Below are positions 49,545 to 58,788 of a stretch of DNA of 64,000 nucleotides, piece by piece (positions within the stretch are counted from its first letter, which is position 1; every line of letters begins with the position of its first letter). Under the pieces are notes generated by a model. The model had not been told where the DNA came from, searched no databases, and was given only the letters and a program-made list of their open reading frames with translations. A program made the position numbers and the translations under genes. The stretch is from Actinomadura hallensis (GTDB taxonomy: Bacteria > Actinomycetota > Actinomycetes > Streptosporangiales > Streptosporangiaceae), in contig NZ_VFPO01000001.1 in the NCBI RefSeq assembly GCF_006716765.1, positions 4,030,001 to 4,094,000 on the forward strand, in the 5' to 3' direction.

Positions 49545-50900
49545 GTGAGCAACGGAGTCGTGTTGGAATCGGCGAGCACGCTGCACGGTCAGCTGCAGCG
49601 GGGTCTGGGGAGGGCCGCGCGGCGCGCGGCGGACAGGCGGGGCGCGGGCGAGTACGTCTACGACTGCGTGCGCCGGGATCCGCGGCAGGACCGCCAGTGC
49701 GAGTCACGGCGGCTGTACTACGCCCGTTTGATCGTGGATCTGGAGTTGCCCGCCGGGCCGGTGGCGGAGCATCTGTTCGACCCGTCCGATCATCTCGAGC
49801 CCGCCGATCATTGGGAGCACGGCGATCATCTGGAAGACGGCGATCATTGGGAGCACGGCGGCCCGTCGGATCCGTGCGGCGGGGACGACGGGCGGGTCGA
49901 CCTGGCGCTGGGCGTCCTCGCCGACCTGGTGCGGCTGAGCCGCCGGGAGGCCGCGGCGCCGCTGCGGAGGTACGCCGAGGAGGGCGCCCAGTGGTTCGAC
50001 GCGGTCGAGGAGCTGATCGGCCTGGCGGACCCGTCGCTGACCGCCGGACTGGACGAGCTGGTCGCCGCCCGCTGCGACGACTCCGATCTCACGCTGCTGG
50101 TCCCGTCCCGGCCGAACCCGGTGATCGAGGCGTGGGCGGCGCGGCAGCCGCGGATCGCCGAGGCCCTCGCGCGCCGGAGGGAGGCGGGCAGGGCGGCGCG
50201 CAGGACCGTGGCCACGGCGCCCGGGCGGGACGGGCACAGCGACGACGAGCTGCTCGACCTGGCCCGGCGCCGCGGCGAGGGCGCGATCTCGGCGATCTTC
50301 GAGCTGGGGCGCCGGCGGGCGCCGGCGCTGCTGGACCTCGCCGAGGAGCTGCTGCCGCGCGACGACCGCGACCCGGGCCCGAGCCGGTACGGCGGCGCGG
50401 TGTGCCGCGCGCTGCGGGAGTACGGGCCCGGGACGGTGCCGCGGGCGCGGGTGTGGGCGGCCGGGGGGCGCGGCGCCCGCGCCGACATGGGGCTGAGCAT
50501 CCTCGCCCGCTACGGGACCCGCCAGGACGTCCCGCTGCTCATGGACCGGTTGCGCACGACCCTGGAACGGCGCGAATGGCGCGCCGCCGCGAACCCCGTC
50601 GAAGGGCTGGGGCGGCTGCGCGCCGGGGAGGCCGTCCCCCTGCTGAAGGCCGCTTGGACCGAATCGACCTACGCCTACCTGAGACCGCGGATTCTGACCG
50701 CGTTGACCCGGACCGCCCCGCACACGGCCGAGGCCTACGCCGTCGAGGGCCTGTGGGACTGCGAGGAGGGGGTGCGGCGGGAGGCCGCGCGGTGCGCCCC
50801 CCTCACCCGCGAGACGCGGATCCGGCTGCAGCGGCTGCACCACGACGGCGCCGAGGAGACCGGGGTGCGGACGGCCGCCGCCGCCCGCCTCATGACCTGA
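49545..50900 (+). CDS. HEAT-repeat-like protein with a His/Asp/Glu hexapeptide repeat
   Basis: From GTG 49545 this has 451 aa. After an N-terminal part that includes YVYDCVRRDPRQDRQCESR comes a striking repeat, DHLEPA DHWEHG DHLEDG DHWEHG (about residues 82-105). The C-terminal half is alpha-helical with HEAT-like units (AALDLAEELLPRD-like, LSILARYGTRQDVPLLMDRL, LGRLRAGEAVPLLKAAW, EEGVRREAARCAPL). No enzyme motif is seen. It may be a scaffold, and the His-rich repeat could bind metal. The next gene downstream is a lipoprotein with a His/Gly-rich end. Confidence 0.7.
   Translation: MSNGVVLESASTLHGQLQRGLGRAARRAADRRGAGEYVYDCVRRDPRQDRQCESRRLYYARLIVDLELPAGPVAEHLFDPSDHLEPADHWEHGDHLEDGDHWEHGGPSDPCGGDDGRVDLALGVLADLVRLSRREAAAPLRRYAEEGAQWFDAVEELIGLADPSLTAGLDELVAARCDDSDLTLLVPSRPNPVIEAWAARQPRIAEALARRREAGRAARRTVATAPGRDGHSDDELLDLARRRGEGAISAIFELGRRRAPALLDLAEELLPRDDRDPGPSRYGGAVCRALREYGPGTVPRARVWAAGGRGARADMGLSILARYGTRQDVPLLMDRLRTTLERREWRAAANPVEGLGRLRAGEAVPLLKAAWTESTYAYLRPRILTALTRTAPHTAEAYAVEGLWDCEEGVRREAARCAPLTRETRIRLQRLHHDGAEETGVRTAAAARLMT
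49788..49859. repeat. four tandem 18-bp repeats in the HEAT-like gene
   Basis: Units at 49788-49805, 49806-49823, 49824-49841 and 49842-49859 all begin GATCAT. The second and fourth are identical (DHWEHG); the first and third are related (DHLExx). The AT-rich GATCATTGGGAG contrasts with the GC-rich surroundings. Confidence 0.9.
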
Positions 50901-50971
50901 GGATTCCGGTGAACCCCGCCGGGGCGGGGCGCGTATTCACCCCGTGAATCGCACACACCCCGGAGGAAGCA

Positions 50972-51430
50972 ATGGGTTCCCGACACCACCCCGGCCCGAA
51001 GAAGCGGGCGCTGCTGTTCGCCGCGGCGGCGCTGGCGGTCCCGCTGGCGGCGGGCTGCGGCGGAGACTCGTCCGACAAGGCGCCCCAGCCGGCCAGCGTC
51101 CAGGAGCTCGCCGAGAAGACGAACTGCTCCGTGACCGGCAAGCGCAAGGTGGCGGACCTGGAGCAGGGGAACTGCAAGAACGACCTGGGACGCTACGTCC
51201 TGGTCAGCTTCGCCTCCGAGAAGAAGATGAACACCTGGCTGGAGGAGGCCAAGCCCTGGGGCGGCGTGTACCTGGTCGGGGCCGGCTGGGTCGTGGTCAG
51301 CGAGGAGAAGACGCTGCAGACGATCCGCAAGGACCTCGGCGGCAAGATCGTCCACGGTGACACCCACAGCTGGGGCGACGGCGACGGCGGGCACGGGGGC
51401 GGTCACGGCTCCGGCGGGCACGGGGGCTGA
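50972..51430 (+). CDS. small lipoprotein with a His/Gly-rich tail
   Basis: This 152-aa protein has a lipoprotein signal (basic residues then FAAAALAVPLAAGC, lipobox LAAGC, Cys29), a compact middle domain (LAEKTNCSVTGKRKVADLEQ, YVLVSFASEKKMNTWLEEAK, VYLVGAGWVVVSEEKTLQTI) and a short tail of Gly, His and Asp. Lgt should lipidate it. The tail could bind metal. GGAGGAAGC precedes the ATG. The function is unknown. Its last 28 bp overlap the end of the convergent nucleosidase-like gene. Confidence 0.8.
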   Translation: MGSRHHPGPKKRALLFAAAALAVPLAAGCGGDSSDKAPQPASVQELAEKTNCSVTGKRKVADLEQGNCKNDLGRYVLVSFASEKKMNTWLEEAKPWGGVYLVGAGWVVVSEEKTLQTIRKDLGGKIVHGDTHSWGDGDGGHGGGHGSGGHGG

Positions 51431-52035
51431 GCCCCGCTCACCAGCAGCACGGCCCAGCGCTCCAGGGCGGGGCCGGTGCGCGCGAGGATACGCCGCGCGG
51501 CCAGGCCGCGGCCGATCATGCCCGGGTGCAGCAGCGGATGCCCGGGGCCGTCGACGATGACCCGCACGGCGGCGACCGGCCGGGAACCGGCCCGCGCGGC
51601 GACCACGGCCGACTCCATGTCGGCCGCCCGCGCGCCCTGCGCCGCGAGCACGGCCCGCTCGGCGCCGCGGACGACGCGCCCGGCGGTGACCAGCGGCCCG
51701 ACCTGGACGCCGAGGCCGTCGCGGATGAGCTCCTCGGCCAGCAGCCGGGGGGCGCTGCACGGCACCGGCTCGAAGCCGGGCGCGGTGCCGCGGATCTCGT
51801 CGGCGACCAGGACGTCCCCCGGCCGCAGCCGCTCGTCGAGCGCTCCCCCGAAGCCGACGGTGACGAGGGCGGCGCAGTCGCCGGGCAGCCGGTCGGCGCG
51901 GCGGGCGCGGTAGCCGACGACCACGACGGGCGTGCGGGTGAGGCCGCGGCGGACGGCGCGGGCCTCCAGCCCCAGCGCCGCGCACACGACCGGGCCGACC
52001 ATCGGCGGCGACTCCACGGTGTCGTCACTGGTCAC
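51403..52035 (-). CDS. nucleoside phosphorylase-like (PNP/UDP family) protein
   Basis: From GTG 52035 the protein has 210 aa. It shows VVCAALGLEARAVRRGL, AALVTVGFGGALDERLRPGDVLV, VTAGRVVRG and the nucleoside-binding ARAADMESAVVAARAGSRPV, which contains the Met-Glu of this superfamily. It probably splits the glycosidic bond of a nucleoside or an adenosyl compound; HpnG-type proteins of hopanoid synthesis are similar in size. An internal ATG (MVGPVV) eleven codons on is an alternative start. Confidence 0.8.
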   Translation of the reverse strand: MTSDDTVESPPMVGPVVCAALGLEARAVRRGLTRTPVVVVGYRARRADRLPGDCAALVTVGFGGALDERLRPGDVLVADEIRGTAPGFEPVPCSAPRLLAEELIRDGLGVQVGPLVTAGRVVRGAERAVLAAQGARAADMESAVVAARAGSRPVAAVRVIVDGPGHPLLHPGMIGRGLAARRILARTGPALERWAVLLVSGAQPPCPPEP

Positions 52036-52160
52036 CGCATCAGCGAAACACGATGCGCCGCGAAGATCCAGCGACGGCACCGCCGGGTACCGGTTTCCCG
52101 GCGCGCGAATCCGCCTCGCGGAGGGTCCGCGCGGGAGCCCGCCCCCATAAAATCGCCGCC

Positions 52161-52502
52161 ATGACCACACCCCTGCGGCGTAGGCTCGCCGCCCTCCCGC
52201 TCCTCGTGCTGCTGCCGCTCGGCGCCGCGGCGGCGTGCGGCGGCGAGAACAGCACCACCGACTGCACCCTGAACGCGTGCACGGTCACCTTCGACCGGGG
52301 AGTCGAGGCGAGCGCGTCCATCCTCGGCGTGAAGGCCGAGCTGGTCGAGGTGCGCGGCCAGATGGTCACGTTGAGGATCGGCGGGCAGACCGTCACCGTG
52401 CCCGTCGGCGAGGGCGAGCGGTCCGACGGGTTCGACGTCTCGGTCCAGTCGGTCACCGAGGAGCAGGTCGTCGTCCGGATCTCCGGCGGCGAGGGCGGCT
52501 GA
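52161..52502 (+). CDS. small lipoprotein of unknown function
   Basis: From ATG 52161 the protein has 113 aa. The signal ends LGAAAAC with Cys26, and the mature part is a small all-beta domain with DCTLNACTVTFDRG (two Cys), VRGQMVTLRIGGQTVTVPVG and VTEEQVVVRI. TAAAAT lies 7 nt before the ATG and no Shine-Dalgarno sequence is seen, so a leaderless start is likely. The frame runs further upstream, but that part is not lipoprotein-like. Confidence 0.75.
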   Translation: MTTPLRRRLAALPLLVLLPLGAAAACGGENSTTDCTLNACTVTFDRGVEASASILGVKAELVEVRGQMVTLRIGGQTVTVPVGEGERSDGFDVSVQSVTEEQVVVRISGGEGG

Positions 52503-52521
52503 TTACCGCTACCCTTCGTTC

Positions 52522-53697
52522 ATGCGTTCGATGAACGTCGCGGAGCGGCGCGCCCGGCTCGGCCTCCGGCACCGGCTGTGCCCCCCGGCCAGGACGGACG
52601 ACGTCCCCGAGATCGCCCGGTCGACGGTGGTCCTGCACGCCACCGACCCCGCCACCGTGTTCCTGTCGGTCGCGGCGCGCAGCACCGGCATCGGCCCGGA
52701 GCCGGTGGAGCGGGCGCTGTACGACGACCGGACGCTGCTGCGGATGCTCGCGATGCGCCGCACGATGTTCGTGGCGCCCGTGGAGCTCGTCCCCGTCCTG
52801 CAGGCGTCCACCGCGAACGCGCTGGCCGCCAGGCAGCGCGCCGCGTACGCGCGGATCATCGAGCGCGGCAGCGACATCACCGACGCGGCGGCCTGGTACG
52901 CGCGGGCCGAGGAGGCGGCGCACCGGGCGCTGCTGGCGCGCGGCGAGGCGACCGGCGCGCAGCTCAGCGCGGACGAGCCGCTGCTGCGGACGCAGGTCGA
53001 CCCGGCGCCCGGCAAGTCCTACTCCAGGCCCACCAACGTCACCACCTGGATCCTGGTCACCCTCGGCTGCGAGGGACGCATCGTGCGGGGGCGCCCGAAC
53101 GGGTCGTGGGCCAGCAGCCAGTACCGGTGGGCGCCCGTCGAGAAGTGGCTTCCCAGCGGCATCGAGGAGGTCCCGGCCGGCGCCGCCCGCGCGGAGCTGG
53201 TGCGCCGGTGGCTGCGCGCGTTCGGGCCCGCCCCGGTCTCCGACCTGAAGTGGTGGACGGGCTGGAACGCCGGCGACGTCCGCAAGGCCCTCGCGGAGCT
53301 CGACGTCACCGAGGTGGACCTCGGCGGCGTCACCGGCGTGGTGCTGTCCGACGACCTGGAGCCCTCCCCGGTGCCCGAGCCGTGGGCGGCGCTGCTGCCC
53401 GCCCTCGACGCGACGCCGATGGGCTGGCGCGAGCGCGGCTGGTTCCTCGGCGACCACGGCCCGTTGCTGTTCGACCGGAACGGCAACATCGGGCCGACCG
53501 TCTGGTGGGACGGCCGGATCGTCGGCGGCTGGGCGCAGCGCCGGGACGGCGAGATCGCCGTCCGCCTCCTGGAGGACGTCGGCTCCGACGCGGAGGCCGC
53601 CGTCGAACGCGAGGCCGCGCGGGTGCGGGACTGGTACGGCGACGTCCGCGCCACGCCCCGCTTCCGCACCCCGCTGGAGCGCGAGCTCACGTCCTGA
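52522..53697 (+). CDS. winged-helix DNA-binding domain protein (HTH_42/AlkZ-like)
   Basis: This 391-aa protein resembles the HTH_42 superfamily: ERRARLGLRHRLCPPA at the N terminus, RSTVVLHATDPATVFLSVAA, LLRMLAMRRTMFVAPVELV, WLRAFGPAPVSDLKWWTGW and LFDRNGNIGPTVWWDGRIVG. Some members (AlkZ/AlkX) are DNA glycosylases that act on crosslinks, by means of a QxQ/QxD-type motif that I cannot identify here, so activity is left open. TACCCT lies 6 nt before the ATG. It converges on the next gene with an 11-bp overlap. Confidence 0.82.
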   Translation: MRSMNVAERRARLGLRHRLCPPARTDDVPEIARSTVVLHATDPATVFLSVAARSTGIGPEPVERALYDDRTLLRMLAMRRTMFVAPVELVPVLQASTANALAARQRAAYARIIERGSDITDAAAWYARAEEAAHRALLARGEATGAQLSADEPLLRTQVDPAPGKSYSRPTNVTTWILVTLGCEGRIVRGRPNGSWASSQYRWAPVEKWLPSGIEEVPAGAARAELVRRWLRAFGPAPVSDLKWWTGWNAGDVRKALAELDVTEVDLGGVTGVVLSDDLEPSPVPEPWAALLPALDATPMGWRERGWFLGDHGPLLFDRNGNIGPTVWWDGRIVGGWAQRRDGEIAVRLLEDVGSDAEAAVEREAARVRDWYGDVRATPRFRTPLERELTS

Positions 53698-54304
53698 ACC
53701 GGGTCTCCGCGCGCCCGGCGCCGCGTCCGGCGAGGGCGCGGCGGAGGAACGTGACGGCGAACAGGACGACCGCGGCCGCGGCGAGACCGGCGGACGCGAG
53801 GGCGGTGAGGCGGAGGTAGGTGTCGGCGGTGTCGTCCGGCGTGACCACGATCGGGCCGTCGGTGCCGCCGCAGCGGAACGCCGCCTTCCCCGTCACGGGG
53901 GACTCGAAGGTGGCGGTGTAGCGGAAGCCGGGCCGCTCGCCGGCGCCCCAGGAGTTCTGCCGCGTCAGCCGGACGTACCCCACCCGGCCCCCCGCCTCGA
54001 TCGTGCAGGCGAAGGGCGAGGGCCGCCCGGCGCGGACGTAGACGAAGTAGCCGTGGCCCCGGGACAGCTGGACCGGCACGCCGGTGACGGGGTCGCCGAC
54101 CCCCGGCGGGCCGTCGGCGGCGCGCGAGTCGTCCCAGAGGAACGCGGCCACGGTGACGTACCCGGCGATCGCCAGGAGCGCCAGGCACGCCGGCAGGGCG
54201 TACCAGCCGGCGCCCGGCCTGACGATCCGCCGGGCCGGGAACGCCCCCGGCCGGTCCCGCCCACCGGGCGGTGTTCCGGACGGCGGGTCGGGCCCGGGCC
54301 ACAT
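53687..54304 (-). CDS. membrane protein of unknown function, two membrane segments
   Basis: From ATG 54304, five bases after GAGGGGA, the protein has 205 aa. A Pro/Gly-rich start is followed by a membrane helix (WYALPACLALLAIAGYVTVA), an external beta-rich part with VGYVRLTRQNSWGAG and two cysteines (ACTIEAGG, AAFRCGGTDG), and a second helix near the end (LASAGLAAAAVVLFAVTFL). No family is recognised. An open frame to 54442 exists upstream but is less likely. Confidence 0.7.
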   Translation of the reverse strand: MWPGPDPPSGTPPGGRDRPGAFPARRIVRPGAGWYALPACLALLAIAGYVTVAAFLWDDSRAADGPPGVGDPVTGVPVQLSRGHGYFVYVRAGRPSPFACTIEAGGRVGYVRLTRQNSWGAGERPGFRYTATFESPVTGKAAFRCGGTDGPIVVTPDDTADTYLRLTALASAGLAAAAVVLFAVTFLRRALAGRGAGRAETRFRT

Positions 54305-54490
54305 CAGATCCCCCTCGCGCAGCCGTTTCGTACGGAGCAGCCGGTCCGCACGGGACGCAACGATCTCAGACAAGTTTGCACCGCCGCCAGGTATGCCCTT
54401 TGTAAGGAACGGCTGATCTGCCGGTTTCGGACGCGTCTCCAAGGGGCCTCCGGCACGTCCGACCTGCGGGTCGGCGACGGCCGACGGCGG

Positions 54491-54527
54491 TTGCGGTCGC
54501 GGTGAGCGGATACCTTACTAAGTAGTA
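54491..54527 (+). promoter_or_regulatory. possible promoter/operator of the CocE-type hydrolase gene
   Basis: TTGCGG (54491) and TACTAA (54516) are 19 nt apart. TACTA-AG-TAGTA at 54516-54527 is a short inverted repeat over the presumed -10 region. It is AT-rich within GC-rich DNA. Confidence 0.35.
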
Positions 54528-54569
54528 GCAAACCGACGGCATGCTCCGAGAAAGCCGTTTGGAGACAGC

Positions 54570-56279
54570 ATGGCCCTGTGGGACCGACTGCCCGCACCAC
54601 CGATCCGGCTCCGCCGCCCCCGCGGACTCGTCCCCTACACCGTCGAGCGCGACCTGCCGGTCACCATGCCGGACGGCGTGACGCTCCTCGCCGACCGGTA
54701 CGTCCCCACCGGGGTCGAGCGCCCGCCCACGATCCTGGTCCGCACCCCCTACGGGCGCCGCGGCCCGGCCGCGCTCGCCAACGGGCTGCTTCTGGTGCCC
54801 TTCGGGTTCCAGCTGGTCGTGCAGAGCGCACGCGGCACGTTCGGGTCCGAGGGGGAGTTCGACCCGCTCGGCAACGAGCGCGACGACGGCCTCGCCACCA
54901 TCGCGTGGCTGAAGCGGCAGCCGTGGTTCCACGGCGCGTTCGGCATGTACGGCGCCAGCTACCTCGGCTACTCCGCCTGGGCGGTCGCCGCGGAGGCGGG
55001 GCCGGAGCTGAAGGCGATGTCCCTGCAGATCACCGCGTCGTCGTTCCGGGACGCCGTCTACGTCGGCGGGGCGTTCGCGCTGGAGTCCACCCTCACCTGG
55101 ACCGACCTCACGCACCGGCAGGCGCAGCCGTTCGGGATGCTGACTGCGCCGCTGCTGTCGCGCCGCCGCGCCGTGCGCTCCGCCCGCTCCGGCCGCCCCC
55201 TCGCCGAGCTGGACGTGCTGGCCGGCGGCCGGCCGATGCGGTTCTACCGGGACGTCCTCGCCAACCACACGGCCGCGGACGGCTACTGGGACCGCCGCGA
55301 CTTCAGCGGGACGGTCGGCTCGGTGGAAGCGCCCGTCAACCTCCTCGGCGGCTGGTACGACGTGTTCCTGCCGTGGCAGCTCCGCGACTACCTCACGCTG
55401 CGCGCCGCCGGGCACGTCCCGTACCTGACTATCGGCCCGTGGTGGCACACCGACGCCCGCCACGGCCTGCCGTCGCTGCGCGAGTCGCTCGCCTGGTTCC
55501 GCGCGCACCTGCTCGGCGACGCCTCCGGGCTGCGCGCCGACCCCGTCCGCCTCTACGTCACCGGCGCGCGGGAGTGGCGGCACTACCGCGACTGGCCGCC
55601 GCCGGGGACGCGGCGGGCCCGCTGGCACCTGCACCCCGGCCTCGGCCTCGGCGAGGACGGCCCGCGCAGCGCCCCCGCGAGCACGTACCGGTTCGACCCG
55701 GCGCACCCGACGCCCGCGCTCGGCGGCCCCACCCTGCTCGGCAGCTCCCGCCCGGTGGACAACCGGCCGCTGGAGCGGCGCCCGGACGTCCTGGTGTTCA
55801 CCTCCCCGCCCCTGGAGGACGACCTGGACGTGATCGGCCCGGTCGCCGCCGACCTGTTCGTCCGGTCCGACCGGGAGCACACCGACTTCATCGTCCGGCT
55901 CTGCGACGTCTCCCCGGACGGCCGGTCCCGCAACGTCTGCGAGGGCGGCCTGCGGCTCCCCTCCCCCGCCGCCGTCCCGGTGGGGACGGACGGCGTCCTG
56001 CGCATCGCCGTCGACCTGTGGCCCACGGGGCACCGGTTCGCGCGCGGCCACCGCATCCGCGTCCACGTGACCAGCGGCGCCCACCCCAAGGTCGCCGTCA
56101 ACCCCGGCACGGGCGAGCCGCTCGCCACCGCGACCCGGATGGTCCCTGTCCGCCAGGAGGTGTTCCACGACCCGGACCACCCGTCCGCGATCATCCTGCC
56201 GGTCGCCGAACGCTCCGCGGAGGCGGTCCAGCCCGCCCCCGCCGAAGAGGAACGCCGCCTGGACGAGAACGGGCTCTAG
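54570..56279 (+). CDS. CocE/NonD family hydrolase
   Basis: This 569-aa protein has an X-Pro dipeptidyl-peptidase-type alpha/beta hydrolase domain: TMPDGVTLLADRYVP, LVRTPYGRRG, the nucleophile motif FGMYGASYLGYSAW (Ser of GASYLG), catalytic Asp region LGGWYDVFLP and His in IGPWWHTD. A C-terminal jelly-roll domain follows (VFTSPPLEDDLDVIGPVAAD, RGHRIRVHVTSGAHPKVAVN). It hydrolyses an ester or amide; family members act on cocaine or cephalosporin-type esters. No signal peptide is seen. GGAG precedes the ATG. Confidence 0.9.
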   Translation: MALWDRLPAPPIRLRRPRGLVPYTVERDLPVTMPDGVTLLADRYVPTGVERPPTILVRTPYGRRGPAALANGLLLVPFGFQLVVQSARGTFGSEGEFDPLGNERDDGLATIAWLKRQPWFHGAFGMYGASYLGYSAWAVAAEAGPELKAMSLQITASSFRDAVYVGGAFALESTLTWTDLTHRQAQPFGMLTAPLLSRRRAVRSARSGRPLAELDVLAGGRPMRFYRDVLANHTAADGYWDRRDFSGTVGSVEAPVNLLGGWYDVFLPWQLRDYLTLRAAGHVPYLTIGPWWHTDARHGLPSLRESLAWFRAHLLGDASGLRADPVRLYVTGAREWRHYRDWPPPGTRRARWHLHPGLGLGEDGPRSAPASTYRFDPAHPTPALGGPTLLGSSRPVDNRPLERRPDVLVFTSPPLEDDLDVIGPVAADLFVRSDREHTDFIVRLCDVSPDGRSRNVCEGGLRLPSPAAVPVGTDGVLRIAVDLWPTGHRFARGHRIRVHVTSGAHPKVAVNPGTGEPLATATRMVPVRQEVFHDPDHPSAIILPVAERSAEAVQPAPAEEERRLDENGL

Positions 56280-56393
56280 AGGGGCACCGCCCGGCAGGGG
56301 CGCGGTCTGCAGCGGGGGCCTCGGGTCATCGGGGGCCTCGGGTCGAAGGGCGGCACGGGGCGGCGGGCGATCCCGCGGACCGGTCGCCGGGGA

Positions 56394-56418
56394 GCCGGCC
56401 GGGAAGCGCCCGGCCGGC
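56394..56418. terminator. bidirectional terminator
   Basis: Perfect 10-bp arms GCCGGCCGGG and CCCGGCCGGC with a 5-nt loop lie between the convergent CocE-type gene and hisF. The stretch before it repeats GGGGGCCTCGGGTC twice. Confidence 0.7.
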
Positions 56419-56450
56419 GGGGGGCGTTCGGCAGGGGCCTGCGAGAGGGG

Positions 56451-57212
56451 TCAGCGGACGGGGTGGCCTGCGGCGCGCAGCGCGGCCTTGACGTCGGCGA
56501 TCTTCAGTTCGCCGAAGTGGAAGACGCTGGCGGCCAGCACGGCGTCCGCGCCCGCCTCGACGGCGGGCGGGAAGTGCTCGACCGCCCCGGCGCCGCCGCT
56601 GGCGATCACCGGCACGGTCACCGCCTCCCGGACGCGGCGCAGCATCTCCAGGTCGAAGCCGGCCTTGGTGCCGTCGGCGTCCATGGAGTTCAGCAGGATC
56701 TCCCCGACGCCGAGGTCCTGGCCGCGGCGGGCCCACTCGATCGCGTCGATGCCGGTGCCCTTGCGGCCGCCGTGGGTGGTGACCTCGAAGCCGGAGGGCG
56801 TTCCCTCCGCGCGCCGGGCGTCGACCGACAGCACGACGCACTGCGACCCGAACCGGTGCGCGGCCTCGCGGAGGAACTCCGGCCGCGCGATCGCCGCGGT
56901 GTTGATCGACACCTTGTCGGCGCCGGCGCGCAGCAGCCGGTCGACGTCCTCGACGGTGCGGACCCCGCCGCCGACCGTGAGCGGGATGAACACCTGCTCG
57001 GCGGTGCGGCGGACGACGTCGTAGGTGGTGGAGCGGTCGGCGCTGGAGGCCGTGATGTCCAGGAACGTCAGCTCGTCGGCGCCCTCGGCGTCGTAGCGGC
57101 GGGCCAGCTCGACGGGGTCGCCCGCGTCGCGCAGGTTCCTGAAGTTGACGCCCTTCACCACGCGGCCGCCGTCGACGTCCAGGCAGGGGATCACCCGCAC
57201 GGCCACGGTCAC
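56451..57212 (-). CDS. hisF: imidazole glycerol phosphate synthase subunit HisF
   Basis: From GTG 57212 the protein has 253 aa: a TIM barrel with both catalytic Asp residues ([20 protein letters not shown] and [10 protein letters not shown]), the phosphate loops [14 protein letters not shown] and [13 protein letters not shown]. It makes imidazole glycerol phosphate and AICAR with ammonia from HisH. The GTG overlaps the hisA TGA (GTGA). It is the last gene of the his operon. Confidence 0.97.
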   Translation of the reverse strand: MTVAVRVIPCLDVDGGRVVKGVNFRNLRDAGDPVELARRYDAEGADELTFLDITASSADRSTTYDVVRRTAEQVFIPLTVGGGVRTVEDVDRLLRAGADKVSINTAAIARPEFLREAAHRFGSQCVVLSVDARRAEGTPSGFEVTTHGGRKGTGIDAIEWARRGQDLGVGEILLNSMDADGTKAGFDLEMLRRVREAVTVPVIASGGAGAVEHFPPAVEAGADAVLAASVFHFGELKIADVKAALRAAGHPVR

Positions 57213-57928
57213 TTGACGGCCTCCAAGGCCTCTTCGAGGGTGAACGCCCCCGCGTACAGCGCCTTCCCGACGATGGCGCCCTCGACGCCCTCCGGCACGA
57301 GGGCGGCCAGCGCCCGCAGGTCGTCCAGGGACGAGACGCCGCCGGACGCGATGACGGGCTTGTCGGTCTTGGCGCAGACCTCGCGGAGCAGCTCGGTGTT
57401 CGGGCCGCGGAGGGTGCCGTCCTTGGTGACGTCGGTGACGACGTACCGGGGGCAGCCGTCCTCCTCCAGGCGGGCGAGGACCTCCCACAGGTCGCCGCCG
57501 TCGCGGGTCCAGCCGCGCGCGGCGAGCGTCGTGCCGCGCACGTCCAGCCCCACCGCGATCTTGTCGCCGTGGGTGGCGATGATCTTGCGGCACCAGTCGG
57601 GGTCCTCCAGCGCGGCGGTGCCGATGTTGACGCGGGTGCAGCCGGTGGCCAGCGCCGCCTCCAGCGACTCGTCGTCGCGGATGCCGCCGGACAGCTCCAC
57701 CTTCACGTCGAGCTTCCCGGTGACCTCGGCGAGCAGCTCCCGGTTGGACCCGCGGCCGAACGCGGCGTCCAGGTCGACCAGGTGGATCCATTCCGCTCCC
57801 GCGCGCTGCCAGGCGAGCGCCGCCTCCAGCGGGGCGCCGTAGGAGGTCTCGGTGCCCGCCTCGCCCTGGACCAGGCGGACGGCCTGTCCGTCGGAGACGT
57901 CAACGGCGGGAAGGAGCGTCAGAGTCAT
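57209..57928 (-). CDS. priA: phosphoribosyl isomerase A (HisA/PriA)
   Basis: This 239-aa barrel has [19 protein letters not shown] with the catalytic Asp and PriA-type Arg, [35 protein letters not shown] (second Asp and flexible loop) and [13 protein letters not shown]. In actinobacteria PriA also acts as TrpF. No trpF is in this window, in keeping with the dual role, though the whole genome is not visible. The ATG at 57928 lies 55 nt after the hisH stop. Confidence 0.95.
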   Translation of the reverse strand: MTLTLLPAVDVSDGQAVRLVQGEAGTETSYGAPLEAALAWQRAGAEWIHLVDLDAAFGRGSNRELLAEVTGKLDVKVELSGGIRDDESLEAALATGCTRVNIGTAALEDPDWCRKIIATHGDKIAVGLDVRGTTLAARGWTRDGGDLWEVLARLEEDGCPRYVVTDVTKDGTLRGPNTELLREVCAKTDKPVIASGGVSSLDDLRALAALVPEGVEGAIVGKALYAGAFTLEEALEAVK

Positions 57929-57982
57929 GCGTGAACCTTATCGGGCCAGGTGGAAGGAACGTTCGGAGGTGCGGGCGGGCGG

Positions 57983-58618
57983 TCAGGCGAGGGTGGCGAG
58001 CCAGTTGCGGAGGAGTTCGGCGCCCGCGTCGCCGGACTTCTCCGGGTGGAACTGGGTGGCGCACAGGGGGCCGTTCTCGACGGCGGCGACGAACCGGCCG
58101 CCGTGCTCGGCCCAGGTGACCAGCGGCGGCTCGATGAGGCCGGTCGGGTCGGGCTCCAGGTCCCAGCGGCGGGCCGCGTAGGAGTGCACGAAGTAGAACC
58201 GGGCGTCCTCAAGGCCGCGGAACAGGGCGGTGCCGTCCGGGGTCTCCACGGTGTTCCACCCCATGTGCGGGACGACCCGCGCTTCGAGCCGGTCGACCGT
58301 GCCGGGCCACTCGTCGCAGCCCTCGGTGGTGACGCCGTGCTCGATGCCCCTGGTGAACAGGACCTGCATGCCGACGCAGATGCCGAGGACGGGGCGCCCG
58401 CCGGCGAGCCGGCGGCCGATGATCTGCTCGCCGCGGACCCGGCGCAGCCCCGCCATGCACGCGGCGAACGCGCCGACCCCGGGCACGACCAGGCCGTCGG
58501 CCGCCAGCGCGGCGTCCCAGTCGGCGGTGACCGTCACCTCGGCGCCGGCGCGGGCCACGGCGCGTTCGGCCGACCGCAGGTTCCCCGAACCGTAGTCGAG
58601 GATGACGACGTCCTTCAC
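57983..58618 (-). CDS. hisH: imidazole glycerol phosphate synthase subunit HisH
   Basis: From GTG 58618 the protein has 211 aa. It is a class I glutamine amidotransferase with [17 protein letters not shown], oxyanion region [13 protein letters not shown], nucleophile Cys in [11 protein letters not shown] and the His-Glu pair [10 protein letters not shown]. It feeds ammonia to HisF. The GTG overlaps the stop of the upstream 56-codon gene (GTGA); another in-frame GTG lies 6 nt earlier. Confidence 0.96.
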   Translation of the reverse strand: MKDVVILDYGSGNLRSAERAVARAGAEVTVTADWDAALAADGLVVPGVGAFAACMAGLRRVRGEQIIGRRLAGGRPVLGICVGMQVLFTRGIEHGVTTEGCDEWPGTVDRLEARVVPHMGWNTVETPDGTALFRGLEDARFYFVHSYAARRWDLEPDPTGLIEPPLVTWAEHGGRFVAAVENGPLCATQFHPEKSGDAGAELLRNWLATLA

Positions 58619-58785
58619 AGCCACAGCACGCCCCCCGTGCAGGCGAGCGCGGCCAGGACGAACACGACCACTGCGGCGATCTTGAGGCCCTGCTTGACGA
58701 AGCTGTAGACGCCCGCGAGGAGGAACGCCGCGAGCGCGAACAGCGCCACGTTGCCGTAGGTGAAGTGCAGGTCGCCGATCTCCAC
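58615..58785 (-). CDS. 56-aa membrane protein inside the his operon
   Basis: GTG 58785 to TGA 58615 encodes [20 protein letters not shown]..., two hydrophobic segments (about residues 13-26 and 35-52) joined by a short loop with VKQGLK. It begins 3 nt after the hisB stop and ends in a 4-bp overlap with hisH, so it is embedded by translational coupling. I recall a small membrane protein at this place in Streptomyces. Its role is unknown. Confidence 0.7.
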   Translation of the reverse strand: MEIGDLHFTYGNVALFALAAFLLAGVYSFVKQGLKIAAVVVFVLAALACTGGVLWL

Positions 58786-58788
58786 GGG

